Notes under the pieces: model-generated
Told to the model about the DNA's origin: nothing
The model's input: the letters and a program-made list of their open reading frames with translations, nothing else
Databases searched by the model: none
In this document: positions 8,366-16,340 of the stretch, in pieces
How positions within the stretch are numbered: the first letter of the stretch is position 1
Layout: every line of letters starts with the position of its first letter
Position numbers and translations under genes: made by a program
DNA from: Candidatus Competibacteraceae bacterium
Lineage (GTDB): Bacteria; Bacteroidota; Bacteroidia; CAIKAF01
Reading direction: 5' to 3'
Length of the DNA stretch: 44,587 bases
Assembly (NCBI GenBank): GCA_014879445.1
Contig: JACSSC010000032.1
Coordinates: 139,164-183,750 of the forward strand

Positions 8366-9544
8366 CTAACCAAAACTCCAACCCATTCCTCGATATGATG
8401 CTACCGCTTTGATAAGTTGATCCTGCTCGAAAAGGTACAACTGATTGAAATGCTCCATCAGTTCGCCGGCTTTTGCATGTCTAAAAAAAATGGGGTCTCC
8501 AATATGAAGTTGCTCTGACCCATTATAATGAAGTGGTGTTTGTACTTCTCCAAATCCTTCGTTTGAGGTTGGTTGAATACCAATTGGTAAAAAAGGAATC
8601 GGCTGTTTCAGTTTGTCAATTTGTCCGGATGCTATATATCCTCCACCATGACATGTGTATATGCCCGGATGTGGAATTCGTGTTATTTCTAAAGCAAAAC
8701 CAGCAGCAGGTTCGTGTCGGAAGTGCTGATAATTATCAAATAACGCCGGCGCATAAAATGCAGATCCAACTGTTACTTCTGTTACCCAGGGTTCTAGTAC
8801 ACTGCTCTCAATACTTCCTGTGCCACCGGCATTAACTATTGCAAGCTCTGCTCCTGCATCCTGCAATCCCTTTACTACAGATTCTCTTCGCTTTGCAACT
8901 GATTTTTTAGATTGGTTTTGCAACATAGATATGATATGGCTTTTCAAAAACTGCCCTTTAATTTTATTGCCAACCCCGGCAATCTGTGCTTCATATCCCA
9001 TTACCCCTCTTAACCGAATATGTTCGTGTTGCTGTATCCATCTATATATATCAACGGCTTGTGATGCTGTGCTAATAGATGAACGCCAGACACCAAAATG
9101 TAATCCGGGATAATCAGTTGACATATCAATATCTAAACATACGTCTGCTATCTGATTAAATTTCTTAGCAGTTTGATGAATAATTTGCAGTTGAGCAATC
9201 GAATCAACCATTATGACAATTGGTTGGGCTGCATGAAGTATTTCTTTGATATAAAATTCATTTACACAGGGATAACCTATCAATATATCAGAAAAACCTT
9301 CTTTCGCTAATGCCACGGCCTCTAATGGATGAAAAGCCATGATGCCAATAAATCTTTTGTTGGAGGATAAAATATGCTGCAACATAGGCACACTCCTTAC
9401 AGATTTAGAGGCAATCCTGATGTTTAAGTTTTCAGAACGGCTTAATACCGACTGGATATTTTTATTAAATAAATCCAGATTAACAAATGCAAAAGGCATA
9501 GGAATATCTTTTGCCAAATGCTTATATGTATGATAAGATATCAT
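8366..9544 (-). CDS. PLP-dependent alanine racemase-fold enzyme, D-threonine aldolase/amino-acid deaminase type
   Basis: 392 residues, the usual length of COG3616-type enzymes (D-threonine aldolase, D-serine dehydratase and amino acid deaminase/aldolase). The N-terminal TIM barrel starts FVNLDLFNKNI, with the probable PLP lysine K47 in IASKSVRS. The C-terminal beta domain has CHGGGYIASG and a late FRHAKAGELMEHFN segment, at the place where classical members bind the divalent metal with His plus Asp or Cys. Here the residue two after His is Lys, a pattern I associate with the deaminase/aldolase subgroup rather than true D-threonine aldolase. No signal peptide, so it is cytoplasmic. It stands alone between the TPR gene and a terminator. 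Exact substrate cannot be read from the sequence. Confidence 0.78.
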   Translation of the reverse strand: MISYHTYKHLAKDIPMPFAFVNLDLFNKNIQSVLSRSENLNIRIASKSVRSVPMLQHILSSNKRFIGIMAFHPLEAVALAKEGFSDILIGYPCVNEFYIKEILHAAQPIVIMVDSIAQLQIIHQTAKKFNQIADVCLDIDMSTDYPGLHFGVWRSSISTASQAVDIYRWIQQHEHIRLRGVMGYEAQIAGVGNKIKGQFLKSHIISMLQNQSKKSVAKRRESVVKGLQDAGAELAIVNAGGTGSIESSVLEPWVTEVTVGSAFYAPALFDNYQHFRHEPAAGFALEITRIPHPGIYTCHGGGYIASGQIDKLKQPIPFLPIGIQPTSNEGFGEVQTPLHYNGSEQLHIGDPIFFRHAKAGELMEHFNQLYLFEQDQLIKAVASYRGMGWSFG

Positions 9545-9585
9545 TGATGAAACTGTGAAATCAAAAGTAATCAGAATTAACTATA

Positions 9586-9611
9586 ATAAAAAAAGCCGGC
9601 ATAAGCCGGCT
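9586..9611 (-). terminator. Intrinsic terminator after lipoprotein gene
   Basis: Arms AGCCGGC (9594-9600) and GCCGGCT (9605-9611) enclose an ATAA loop. On the minus strand they are followed by a run of seven T (9588-9594). It lies 29 nt after the lipoprotein stop at 9640. Confidence 0.9.
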
Positions 9612-9639
9612 CTTCATATAACTTCCTAACCTATTCTTT

Positions 9640-10344
9640 TTACATAGCGTAAACGCCCACTTTAATGTTGCTGATAAACAAAGTGGTACGTGAAGGGAAT
9701 GAAGAATCAAAACCGATAGACAACCAGATGTTGCCCGCTTCGTCGGTTTCAACTTCAACCGATTTATTGAAACTGTTGCGATAGAAGGTTGAGAAAATGG
9801 TTTGATTGGTTCCATTATCAATATCACCTACATTTTTCATATCCATGCCATCATTTTTCCCGTCACCTTTGTCAATGTTCATTTGAAAACGTGATCCTGT
9901 TTGTACTTTTTTGGGTTCCTGAGTAGTAGCGCCTACTTTAACAAACACATCCTTAGCAGAAACGCCATTAGATGATGCTTGTGAAGGAACATTAGAGGCC
10001 AACTCCAATTGAAAATCTACCAAATACTTTGTATTAGGAATCAAACCTGTAACCTGATTTTTAATAAAGAAAAATAAATCGCCTCCTACATTATTAGCAG
10101 AAAGCAATAATGCTGATTTCTCAGTATTAAGTGGCTGGGGCAAGCGGGTATATTTACAAGCAAATTCTATAGCTTGCTCTTGACCGGCATTGTAGTCAGC
10201 CATATCAAAAGACCATCCCTGATAACTCTTAGCAAAGTCATAAGATAAACTTAATTCTTCGGCGCCTCTTCCGTTTTCAACAGAACAGCTGGTGAAAGCG
10301 GTTGCAAGAGCAAACATTACCGGAATAAAGAATCTTGTTTTCAT
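9640..10344 (-). CDS. Putative lipoprotein of unknown function
   Basis: 234 residues from the ATG at 10344. A longer in-frame start at 10383 would add 13 polar residues ahead of the signal sequence and is less likely. The leader MKTRFFIPVMFALATAFTSC ends in a lipobox-like TSC, so the protein is probably lipid-anchored. The rest is beta-rich: residues after SLSYDFAKSYQGWSFD look like a carbohydrate-binding or jelly-roll type module, ending LFISNIKVGVYAM. I do not recognise a named family. Arg-Gly-Ala occurs six residues after the lipid Cys (SVENGRGAEE). It is monocistronic: a 305-nt gap lies upstream and a terminator downstream. Confidence 0.82.
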   Translation of the reverse strand: MKTRFFIPVMFALATAFTSCSVENGRGAEELSLSYDFAKSYQGWSFDMADYNAGQEQAIEFACKYTRLPQPLNTEKSALLLSANNVGGDLFFFIKNQVTGLIPNTKYLVDFQLELASNVPSQASSNGVSAKDVFVKVGATTQEPKKVQTGSRFQMNIDKGDGKNDGMDMKNVGDIDNGTNQTIFSTFYRNSFNKSVEVETDEAGNIWLSIGFDSSFPSRTTLFISNIKVGVYAM

Positions 10345-10649
10345 TTTATTTTTTTGTTGTGTTTTATAATTTTTGTTATTCACGGTGCAAATATCGTATC
10401 CAAATGAGGGTTTTACTTACAAAAACTTGTATTTGGCACCCTTTTTTTAGTAAAAGGGGGTTTTTGTTTAGTATTTTCCGAAGCCATTTCGTAATTGGAG
10501 ATATGAACAAAGATATTAACAAAGACATTTAATCTTCTGAATGACAACACATTGGAAAATTATGCATTGCCAATGCAATCCAATGTCTTATTAATCAAAA
10601 AACGCATGTTCTTGATTATCAATTTTTTTGATTCGTCAATGAAAAAAAA
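10345..10649. other. 305-nt AT-rich intergenic region with two hairpins
   Basis: The gap lies between serS (stop 10650) and the lipoprotein start (10344), both on the minus strand. It holds a CCCTTTT/AAAAGGG stem (10439-10458) and a nested two-tier inverted repeat (10549-10586). A near-match -7 box (GATATTTG, minus, about 45 nt before the lipoprotein ATG) is the only promoter-like element I see. No convincing ORF and no tRNA. Confidence 0.6.
10549..10586. repeat. Nested inverted repeat downstream of serS
   Basis: The outer arms are ACATTGGA (10549-10556) and TCCAATGT (10579-10586). Inside is a second palindrome, TGCATTG (10563-10569) and CAATGCA (10571-10577). No T tract follows on the minus strand, so it is not a standard terminator. 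It could be an operator, a processing site or an RNA structure. Confidence 0.5.
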
Positions 10650-11921
10650 TTAAGCAAGTCGCTCAAATCCTGTATAAGGATGTAATACTTCCGGCAATTG
10701 AATGCCATCTGATGTTTGATTGTTTTCCATCAGGGCGGCTAAAATTCGTGGAAATGCCAAAGAGCTACCATTAAGCGTATGAACCAATTGTGGCTTATCA
10801 TTAGCTTGTTTAAAACGTAGTTTCATTCTATTGGCCTGAAAAGATTCAAAATTGGATACAGAACTCACCTCAAGCCATCGTTTTTGAGCTGCGCTAAACA
10901 CTTCAAAATCATAAGTCATGGCTGATGCAAATCCCATATCGCCTCCGCATAGACGTAATATCCGGTAAGGAAGTTTCAATTTCATCAAGATGCCTTCTAC
11001 ATGCGACACCATTGTTTCCAGTACATCATACGACGTGTCTGGATGAACCACCTGAACAATTTCTACTTTGTCAAACTGATGAAGCCGATTTAATCCGCGA
11101 ACATCCTTTCCATACGAACCGGCTTCTCTCCTAAAGCATGGCGTATATGCAGTTAGCTTGACTGGCAAATCATCGGACTTGAGAATTTCATCTCTGAAAA
11201 AATTGGTTAAAGGCACTTCTGAAGTGGGTATCAAATATAAGTCGTCGGCAGGCATATAGTACATTTGACCTTCTTTGTCGGGTAGTTGACCGGTGCCATA
11301 TCCGCTGGCCTCATTGACTAAAAGTGGCGGAACATATTCAACATATCCTGCACGTGTATTCTCATCAAGAAGAAAATTGACCATGGCTCGTTGTAATCTA
11401 GCCATTTTCCCTTTATATACTGGGAATCCAGATCCTGTAATTTTTACCCCCAACTCAAAATCAATCAAGTCGAACTTTCGAGCTAAATCCCAATGAGGTA
11501 TGGCATCACTACCCAATTCAGGAATGATTCCACCATTTCGAATTTCAATATTATCATCTGCCGAATTACCCGCTGGTACTAATTGATAAGGTGCATTGGG
11601 AATGTTGTAAAGTTGTACTTGCAAATCCTTTTCTATGACAACAAGTTGTTCTTCTTTTTCTTTAATCTCTTCTTTGATTGTTTGGGTTTGTTGTTTTGCC
11701 TTTTCTGCTTCTTCTTTTAATCCTTGTTTTAACAAGTCGCCGATTTGTTTCGATGTTTGGTTTAAAGATGCCTGAATAGCATCCAGCGTATGCTGTAATT
11801 TTTTTCGTTGATTGTCTTTCTCAATCAATGCTTCTATCATCTCACAAGCCGATATGCCTCTTTTAGAAAGACGAGCAATGATTTCATCTTTATGTTCGTG
11901 TACGTAGTGTATGGATAGCAT
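10650..11921 (-). CDS. serS: Seryl-tRNA synthetase
   Basis: 423 residues, a typical SerRS length. It charges tRNA-Ser with serine in the cytoplasm. The N-terminal coiled-coil arm (about 25-110, alternating Lys/Glu/Gln) is the tRNA-binding helical hairpin. The class II core follows. TSEVPL begins the serine-binding region, motif 2 is PCFRREAGSYGKDVRG, and motif 3 is in NGSSLAFPRILAALMENNQ. The start MLSIHYVHEHKDEI matches the family N-terminus. A TAGTTTTG box lies 15 nt upstream. No anomaly seen. Confidence 0.97.
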   Translation of the reverse strand: MLSIHYVHEHKDEIIARLSKRGISACEMIEALIEKDNQRKKLQHTLDAIQASLNQTSKQIGDLLKQGLKEEAEKAKQQTQTIKEEIKEKEEQLVVIEKDLQVQLYNIPNAPYQLVPAGNSADDNIEIRNGGIIPELGSDAIPHWDLARKFDLIDFELGVKITGSGFPVYKGKMARLQRAMVNFLLDENTRAGYVEYVPPLLVNEASGYGTGQLPDKEGQMYYMPADDLYLIPTSEVPLTNFFRDEILKSDDLPVKLTAYTPCFRREAGSYGKDVRGLNRLHQFDKVEIVQVVHPDTSYDVLETMVSHVEGILMKLKLPYRILRLCGGDMGFASAMTYDFEVFSAAQKRWLEVSSVSNFESFQANRMKLRFKQANDKPQLVHTLNGSSLAFPRILAALMENNQTSDGIQLPEVLHPYTGFERLA

Positions 11922-11935
11922 ACTGATAATTTTTG

Positions 11936-11943
11936 CAAAACTA
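11936..11943 (-). promoter_or_regulatory. Candidate -7 box for serS
   Basis: The minus strand reads TAGTTTTG, a perfect TAnnTTTG match, 15 nt upstream of the serS ATG. The matching -33 element is not clear. Transcription from here would give a very short leader. Confidence 0.35.
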
Positions 11944-11995
11944 ACTATTCTTATGTAAAAACCGGGAATAAATCATGGATGAAAATCGGAGAAGA

Positions 11996-12997
11996 TTAAA
12001 GCCGAATTCCTTGTCTATTGCCTTTAATAAATACTTCAATTGCATTTAGCATAAAGCCCCATCCATAACCCAACAGTTGCGTATATGCGGCTCTAACACT
12101 TAGAAGCCCTATCCAAATACTTTTGTTTTTGATTGCTGAATCAGTACCAATGCAAAATGCATAGATGAACAAACTACTCATCCACCCGACTCCTGCAAAA
12201 ATACTGGGAATAAACCAAATTGGACCGGTAACGATATAAACCAAAAAAAGTAGCGGGAAAAGATGTGTAACTTTGAGTTCTTCTTTGTGACGAAGGTAGA
12301 GATTAATGCGTGCAGCACCAAAACGAAATACCTGTTTAAAAAATTTATTGAAATCAGTTCGGCGTTTGTGATACACATATGCATTCGGAATAAGTGCAGA
12401 GTAAAAACCTGCCTTGAGAATACGAATACTTAAGTCAATATCTTCTCCACAACGAAAAGAGGTGTCATACCCTTTTACTGTTTCAAATGCATTTCGGGAA
12501 ATGCCCATATTAAAACCACGCGGATGAAATTTGCCTATGTGCTTCATATGGCCACGTATGCCTCCGGTTGTAAAAAGCGAAGTCATGGAATAACTAATGG
12601 CTTTTTGTACAGGCGTGAACGAAATATGTGAGGCATCGGGCCCTCCAAAAGCATCCACTTGATTCTTTTCCAAAAAATCATGAATGGTTTGTAAATAATG
12701 TGGCGGGATGATGCAATCAGAGTCGAGAAAAATAAACCAGTTACTTTTTGCTTCTTTTGCACCCCAATTTCGTGCATCGCTAACGGGCAACCCTTCGCTG
12801 TATAAAAATTGAATGGCCATCATTGATAAAAAAGGTTGCACTTCATTTTCCAAGCTTTTGCCGGGTGTGCCATCTGCAATCACTACCTCAAAATTTTTAA
12901 ATGAGCTTTGAGTCAAACTTTCCAAAAATTCCGTGACTTCGTCGGGGCGGCCAAACGTAGGCACAATCAGTGAGTATATTGCGGATGATGCCGACAC
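11996..12997 (-). CDS. Family 2 glycosyltransferase with C-terminal membrane segments
   Basis: 333 residues. The GT-A fold starts YSLIVPTFGRPDEVTEFLES, with the nucleotide-sugar/metal DxD-like motif FLDSDC (about residues 90-95) and an acceptor-site-like CGEDIDLSIR (ED motif). The C-terminal third (about 235-310) is hydrophobic with two or three likely transmembrane helices, so it acts at the inner face of the cytoplasmic membrane, probably in surface glycan or glycolipid synthesis. It starts 3 nt after the upstream glycosyltransferase stop, so the two are translationally coupled. Donor and acceptor are not deducible. Confidence 0.9.
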   Translation of the reverse strand: MSASSAIYSLIVPTFGRPDEVTEFLESLTQSSFKNFEVVIADGTPGKSLENEVQPFLSMMAIQFLYSEGLPVSDARNWGAKEAKSNWFIFLDSDCIIPPHYLQTIHDFLEKNQVDAFGGPDASHISFTPVQKAISYSMTSLFTTGGIRGHMKHIGKFHPRGFNMGISRNAFETVKGYDTSFRCGEDIDLSIRILKAGFYSALIPNAYVYHKRRTDFNKFFKQVFRFGAARINLYLRHKEELKVTHLFPLLFLVYIVTGPIWFIPSIFAGVGWMSSLFIYAFCIGTDSAIKNKSIWIGLLSVRAAYTQLLGYGWGFMLNAIEVFIKGNRQGIRL

Positions 12998-13000
12998 AAA

Positions 13001-13978
13001 TTAGCTCAATTCTTCGGTTTGGTCTTTTATGCGATAGAGATTTCGATCAGAGGAGTTGCGTGAAATCATTTCTGCCAAAAATCCGGCTAAGAACAATTGG
13101 GTTCCGAGAACGACCATAACCAAGGCAATATAAAACAACGGGTCTTCAGTAATCAGTCGCAATCGAATTCCGTGATGCTGTGCCCATAATTTTTGCGCCC
13201 CCATCCAAAGGGTAAAAAGAAATCCAACAAAAAACATTATGATGCCCAATAATCCGAAAAGATGCATGGGCTTTTTGCCAAACTTTGACACAAAAGTGAT
13301 GGATAGTAAATCAAGGAATCCATTCACAAAACGTTCGAGACCGAATTTACTTTTTCCATATTTGCGTGGTTGATGCTTCACCGGTTTTTCTCCAATTTTC
13401 TTAAATCCGGCCCACTTAGCAATAACAGGAATAAATCGATGCATTTCGCCGTACACTTCTATACTTTTCACCACTTCGCTTTTATATGCCTTCAGCCCAC
13501 AATTCATATCATGTAATTTCACACCACTTAATTTCCCTGTTGCCCAATTATAAAGCTTGGAAGGTAAGTTCTTGGTAATCGCATTATCATATCTTTTTTT
13601 CTTCCAGCCCGAAACCAAATCAAAGCCCTGCTGTGTAATCATATCATACAATGCAGGTATTTCATCGGGGCTGTCTTGCAAGTCGGCATCCATTGTAATG
13701 ATAACTCTACCTCTACAATTTTCAAAACCTATATTTAATGCTGCCGACTTCCCATAATTACGACGAAAAGATATGCCTCTGATGGAATTATTTTTTAGTG
13801 CTAAATCACGTATTACTTGCCAGGAAGTATCATTGCTGCCATCATCTATCAATAGTATCTCAAAACTAAAGTTATGTTCATGCATAACTCGCTCTATCCA
13901 AACAACCAATTCAGGAAGCGATTCCTCTTCGTTGTATAGTGGGACGATGACCGATATATCGGGCAGGGTTTGTGTCAT
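13001..13978 (-). CDS. DPM1/GtrB-like polyprenyl-phosphate glycosyltransferase
   Basis: 325 residues from the ATG at 13978; a start at 14011 would overlap the upstream gene by 32 nt and is less likely. It is a GT2 enzyme: ISVIVPLYNEEESLPELV at the N-terminus, DADLQDSP (metal and donor binding) near residue 90, and an HDMNCGLKAY region in mid-protein. Two C-terminal transmembrane helices (about 235-300) follow. This architecture matches bactoprenol-phosphate sugar transferases such as GtrB and ArnC, which load a hexose or aminosugar onto undecaprenyl phosphate at the inner leaflet. It is in a compact minus-strand run with a 137-residue protein (stop 1 nt before this ATG) and a second GT2 gene 3 nt downstream. 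Sugar specificity unknown. Confidence 0.9.
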   Translation of the reverse strand: MTQTLPDISVIVPLYNEEESLPELVVWIERVMHEHNFSFEILLIDDGSNDTSWQVIRDLALKNNSIRGISFRRNYGKSAALNIGFENCRGRVIITMDADLQDSPDEIPALYDMITQQGFDLVSGWKKKRYDNAITKNLPSKLYNWATGKLSGVKLHDMNCGLKAYKSEVVKSIEVYGEMHRFIPVIAKWAGFKKIGEKPVKHQPRKYGKSKFGLERFVNGFLDLLSITFVSKFGKKPMHLFGLLGIIMFFVGFLFTLWMGAQKLWAQHHGIRLRLITEDPLFYIALVMVVLGTQLFLAGFLAEMISRNSSDRNLYRIKDQTEELS

Positions 13979-13979
13979 A

Positions 13980-14393
13980 TCATTCCAAATCGGCATGATC
14001 GGCTGCGTCAATTGGGCCTTCGGATGTTATTTTTTTACTTTGTTGTGCAGAAAGATTATTTTGTTCCGATAATGTAAGGTGGTCTGTAGTTGTTGTCATC
14101 AACCAAATGTTACCCGATTTTCTAAATACTTGCACATATAGTCCGAAAATATCAAAAAAGTTTTTTTCCAATTCAGCCACAGTAATCAAACCATCAATAT
14201 CATACACGCCATCTTTGCCATTTTCTCTGATTTCATGAATGGTTTGGGATGTATCTTTTATTTGTTCATCGGCAGTAAGCTGGTCATCTTTATTCTTATC
14301 AATAAAAAATTCGATTTTAAGGTTCGGAAATCTAGTACTGAACTCTTCCTGAATCTTACTGATTGTTGTTTGCTTATTAATACGTAAAATCAT
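13980..14393 (-). CDS. Conserved hypothetical protein, 137 residues
   Basis: The start is taken at the ATG at 14393 (MILRINKQTTISKIQEEFS). A longer frame from 14660 would run inside the upstream gene. The protein is soluble with no signal peptide. The N-terminal 60 residues look like an alpha/beta unit (FPNLKIEFFIDKN), followed by a charged segment and a C-terminal polar tail. I recall similar small proteins of unknown function in Bacteroidota genomes but cannot name a family. Its stop is 1 nt from the ATG of the DPM1-like transferase, so coupling to glycan synthesis is possible. That link is inference. Confidence 0.75.
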   Translation of the reverse strand: MILRINKQTTISKIQEEFSTRFPNLKIEFFIDKNKDDQLTADEQIKDTSQTIHEIRENGKDGVYDIDGLITVAELEKNFFDIFGLYVQVFRKSGNIWLMTTTTDHLTLSEQNNLSAQQSKKITSEGPIDAADHADLE

Positions 14394-14436
14394 GATGTAA
14401 AAGCTATGCTTTAATGAATATGAAAAAAATTCAACA

Positions 14437-15186
14437 TTAGCGTTTGCCGCCAAACGTAAGCCCAACTCCTGTGCCGGCCAAATGCGAAGCTGTATAGATG
14501 TTGTACATAAAGCTTCCATATACTTGCCAGGATAGAGATCCGGTACGGAAACGCAAACCGGCTCTTCCGTGTGGCCCATGCCCAATCGGCAAATTGTAGT
14601 TAGTTCCTGTTGGGAATATATATGTACCAGTTCGACCGCTAGGCAAATAAGCAAAAGCATAACCTACACCAAAAAATCCACCAAAATTTTGAAGGGATTT
14701 GGGTGTAGAGCCATGTCCGAAGTTGAATGTAAAATTAATAGGTACTTCTGCCGTAAAATTGGTCTTTTTCTCGGGAACAAGTGCAGGATTGGGATAGGTA
14801 ACAAAATCATTATGATAAGAAATACCCATAGCCAAAGGGAAGTTCATCGAAAAAGAGGTGTTGTTATTAATGCGAGCCAGCGTAATTCTTAAATCATAAT
14901 GAATACCTCCGGCCGGATACTTATATTGCATATCTCCATCTAACCCCATGAGGAATGATGCACCAATAGTATGGTAAATGGGGAGTGGAACGATCTGTTT
15001 CCCATCTTTATATTTTCTTTTAGGACTAAATCCTGCACCACGTGCACCCGGAACTCCAAGTGCCAATTGGTTATAAAAGACACCCGTTTGGCTACTTCCG
15101 GTGTAAATGACTGATTTAGAACAAGAATACCAATGAAATGTTCCAATAATCAACAGAGCCAGAAAGAGTATTTGTTTAATTTTCAT
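14437..15186 (-). CDS. Secreted or lipid-anchored protein of unknown function, possibly outer-membrane beta-barrel
   Basis: 249 residues from the ATG at 15186; the 19 extra in-frame codons upstream are polar and would precede the signal sequence. The leader MKIKQILFLALLIIGTF is followed by HWYSCSK, a possible lipobox Cys. The rest alternates short hydrophobic and polar stretches rich in Gly, Tyr, Phe and Asn (for example FNFGHGSTPKSLQNFGGFFG, and a C-terminal GVGLTFGGKR). This resembles small Bacteroidota outer-membrane beta-barrel proteins. It is first in a likely four-gene run with the 137-residue protein and two glycosyltransferases, and a good promoter box sits just upstream. Confidence 0.78.
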   Translation of the reverse strand: MKIKQILFLALLIIGTFHWYSCSKSVIYTGSSQTGVFYNQLALGVPGARGAGFSPKRKYKDGKQIVPLPIYHTIGASFLMGLDGDMQYKYPAGGIHYDLRITLARINNNTSFSMNFPLAMGISYHNDFVTYPNPALVPEKKTNFTAEVPINFTFNFGHGSTPKSLQNFGGFFGVGYAFAYLPSGRTGTYIFPTGTNYNLPIGHGPHGRAGLRFRTGSLSWQVYGSFMYNIYTASHLAGTGVGLTFGGKR

Positions 15187-15203
15187 AATGCTTTGTTTCA
15201 CCC

Positions 15204-15234
15204 CAAAAATAGTAATTCTAATATCTTTCTGAAA
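15204..15234 (-). promoter_or_regulatory. Candidate Bacteroidota promoter (-33/-7)
   Basis: The -7 box TATTTTTG (15204-15211) is a perfect TAnnTTTG match. Exactly 19 nt upstream is TTTC (15231-15234), three of four matches to the TTTG -33 element. It lies 18 nt before the ATG at 15186 and would drive the four-gene run ending at 11996. Confidence 0.45.
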
Positions 15235-15385
15235 TTCTGTCAAAAAAAAATATTAGTATGATTTACCTATACAAGCATAACAATTTGACAATTAGATGGA
15301 TAGCAAAAATTAAACGCATAGATAATTATGCAGAAATAAAAAATAGATGCTTGATGTTCAAGTTAGAAAGACAGATTGGGCTTAA

Positions 15386-16264
15386 TTATGCAGGTACATT
15401 AAGTACGCTAGCAACCGTTTGTCCAATGATAGCAGGGGAATCAACTACATGAATACCGCATTCACGCATAATTTTCATTTTGGCCGCTGCTGTATCGTCA
15501 GCGCCTCCCACAATAGCTCCAGCATGGCCCATACGTCGTCCGGGAGGGGCCGTTTGCCCGGCAATAAATCCAATAACAGGTTTAGTGCCATTTTGTTTTA
15601 TCCAACGCGCTGCTTCAGCTTCCATGCTTCCGCCTATTTCGCCAATCATAACGATTGCATCCGTTTCGTTATCATTCATAAAGAGCTCAACTGCTTCGCG
15701 TGTAGTAGTACCGATGATGGGGTCGCCACCAATACCAATGGCAGTCGAAACACCTAATCCGGCTTTTACAACCTGGTCGGCAGCTTCGTATGTTAGTGTT
15801 CCAGATTTGGATACAATACCAATTCGTCCTTTCTTAAAAACGAATCCGGGCATTATGCCAACTTTGGCTTCACCTGCTGTAATTACTCCGGGGCAATTAG
15901 GCCCAACTAAACGAGCTTTTTTATCACGCAGGTATTCTTTTACCTGAATCATGTCTTTTGTAGGAATGCCCTCCGTAATACACACAATCACTCCTATGCC
16001 GGCTTCTGCTGCTTCCATAATAGCATCGGCAGCAAATGCAGGTGGAACAAAGATAATAGACACATCAGCTCCGGTTTGTTTTACGGCATCAGCTACTGTA
16101 TTAAACACAGGTAGGTCTAAGTGTTTTTGACCACCTTTGCCGGGAGTAACACCACCCACTACCTGTGTGCCAAATTCAATCATTTGTGTGGCATGAAATG
16201 TGCCTTCGTTGCCGGTAAATCCCTGTACAACAATCTTTGAATCTTTGTTTACCAATACGCTCAT
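15386..16264 (-). CDS. sucD: Succinyl-CoA ligase (ADP/GDP-forming) subunit alpha
   Basis: 292 residues, full family length. The alpha subunit binds CoA and carries the phosphohistidine in the TCA-cycle step succinyl-CoA to succinate with substrate-level phosphorylation. The N-terminal Rossmann CoA-binding domain has [13 protein letters not shown]. The ligase half has [17 protein letters not shown] and the phosphohistidine H247 in RMGHAGAI. The beta subunit (sucC) is not adjacent, as is common in Bacteroidota. It appears monocistronic with a candidate promoter immediately upstream. Confidence 0.97.
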   Translation of the reverse strand: MSVLVNKDSKIVVQGFTGNEGTFHATQMIEFGTQVVGGVTPGKGGQKHLDLPVFNTVADAVKQTGADVSIIFVPPAFAADAIMEAAEAGIGVIVCITEGIPTKDMIQVKEYLRDKKARLVGPNCPGVITAGEAKVGIMPGFVFKKGRIGIVSKSGTLTYEAADQVVKAGLGVSTAIGIGGDPIIGTTTREAVELFMNDNETDAIVMIGEIGGSMEAEAARWIKQNGTKPVIGFIAGQTAPPGRRMGHAGAIVGGADDTAAAKMKIMRECGIHVVDSPAIIGQTVASVLNVPA

Positions 16265-16284
16265 GTGCTTAGAATTTTAGATTG

Positions 16285-16315
16285 CGAAATTAGTTATTCT
16301 TACTGAATTGACAAG
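16285..16315 (-). promoter_or_regulatory. Candidate promoter for sucD
   Basis: The minus strand has CTTG (16312-16315), a 19-nt spacer and TAATTTCG (16285-16292), which is 7 of 8 to TAnnTTTG. The spacing is that of Bacteroidota sigma-A promoters. The leader to the ATG at 16264 would be about 14 nt. Confidence 0.42.
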
Positions 16316-16340
16316 TGTCGAAATTAAAAAACAGGGATTG

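Noticed and set aside
14437-14660. Longer start for the 137-residue gene at 14660
   Set aside because: The extra 89 codons overlap the upstream gene in another frame and do not look like a natural N-terminus.
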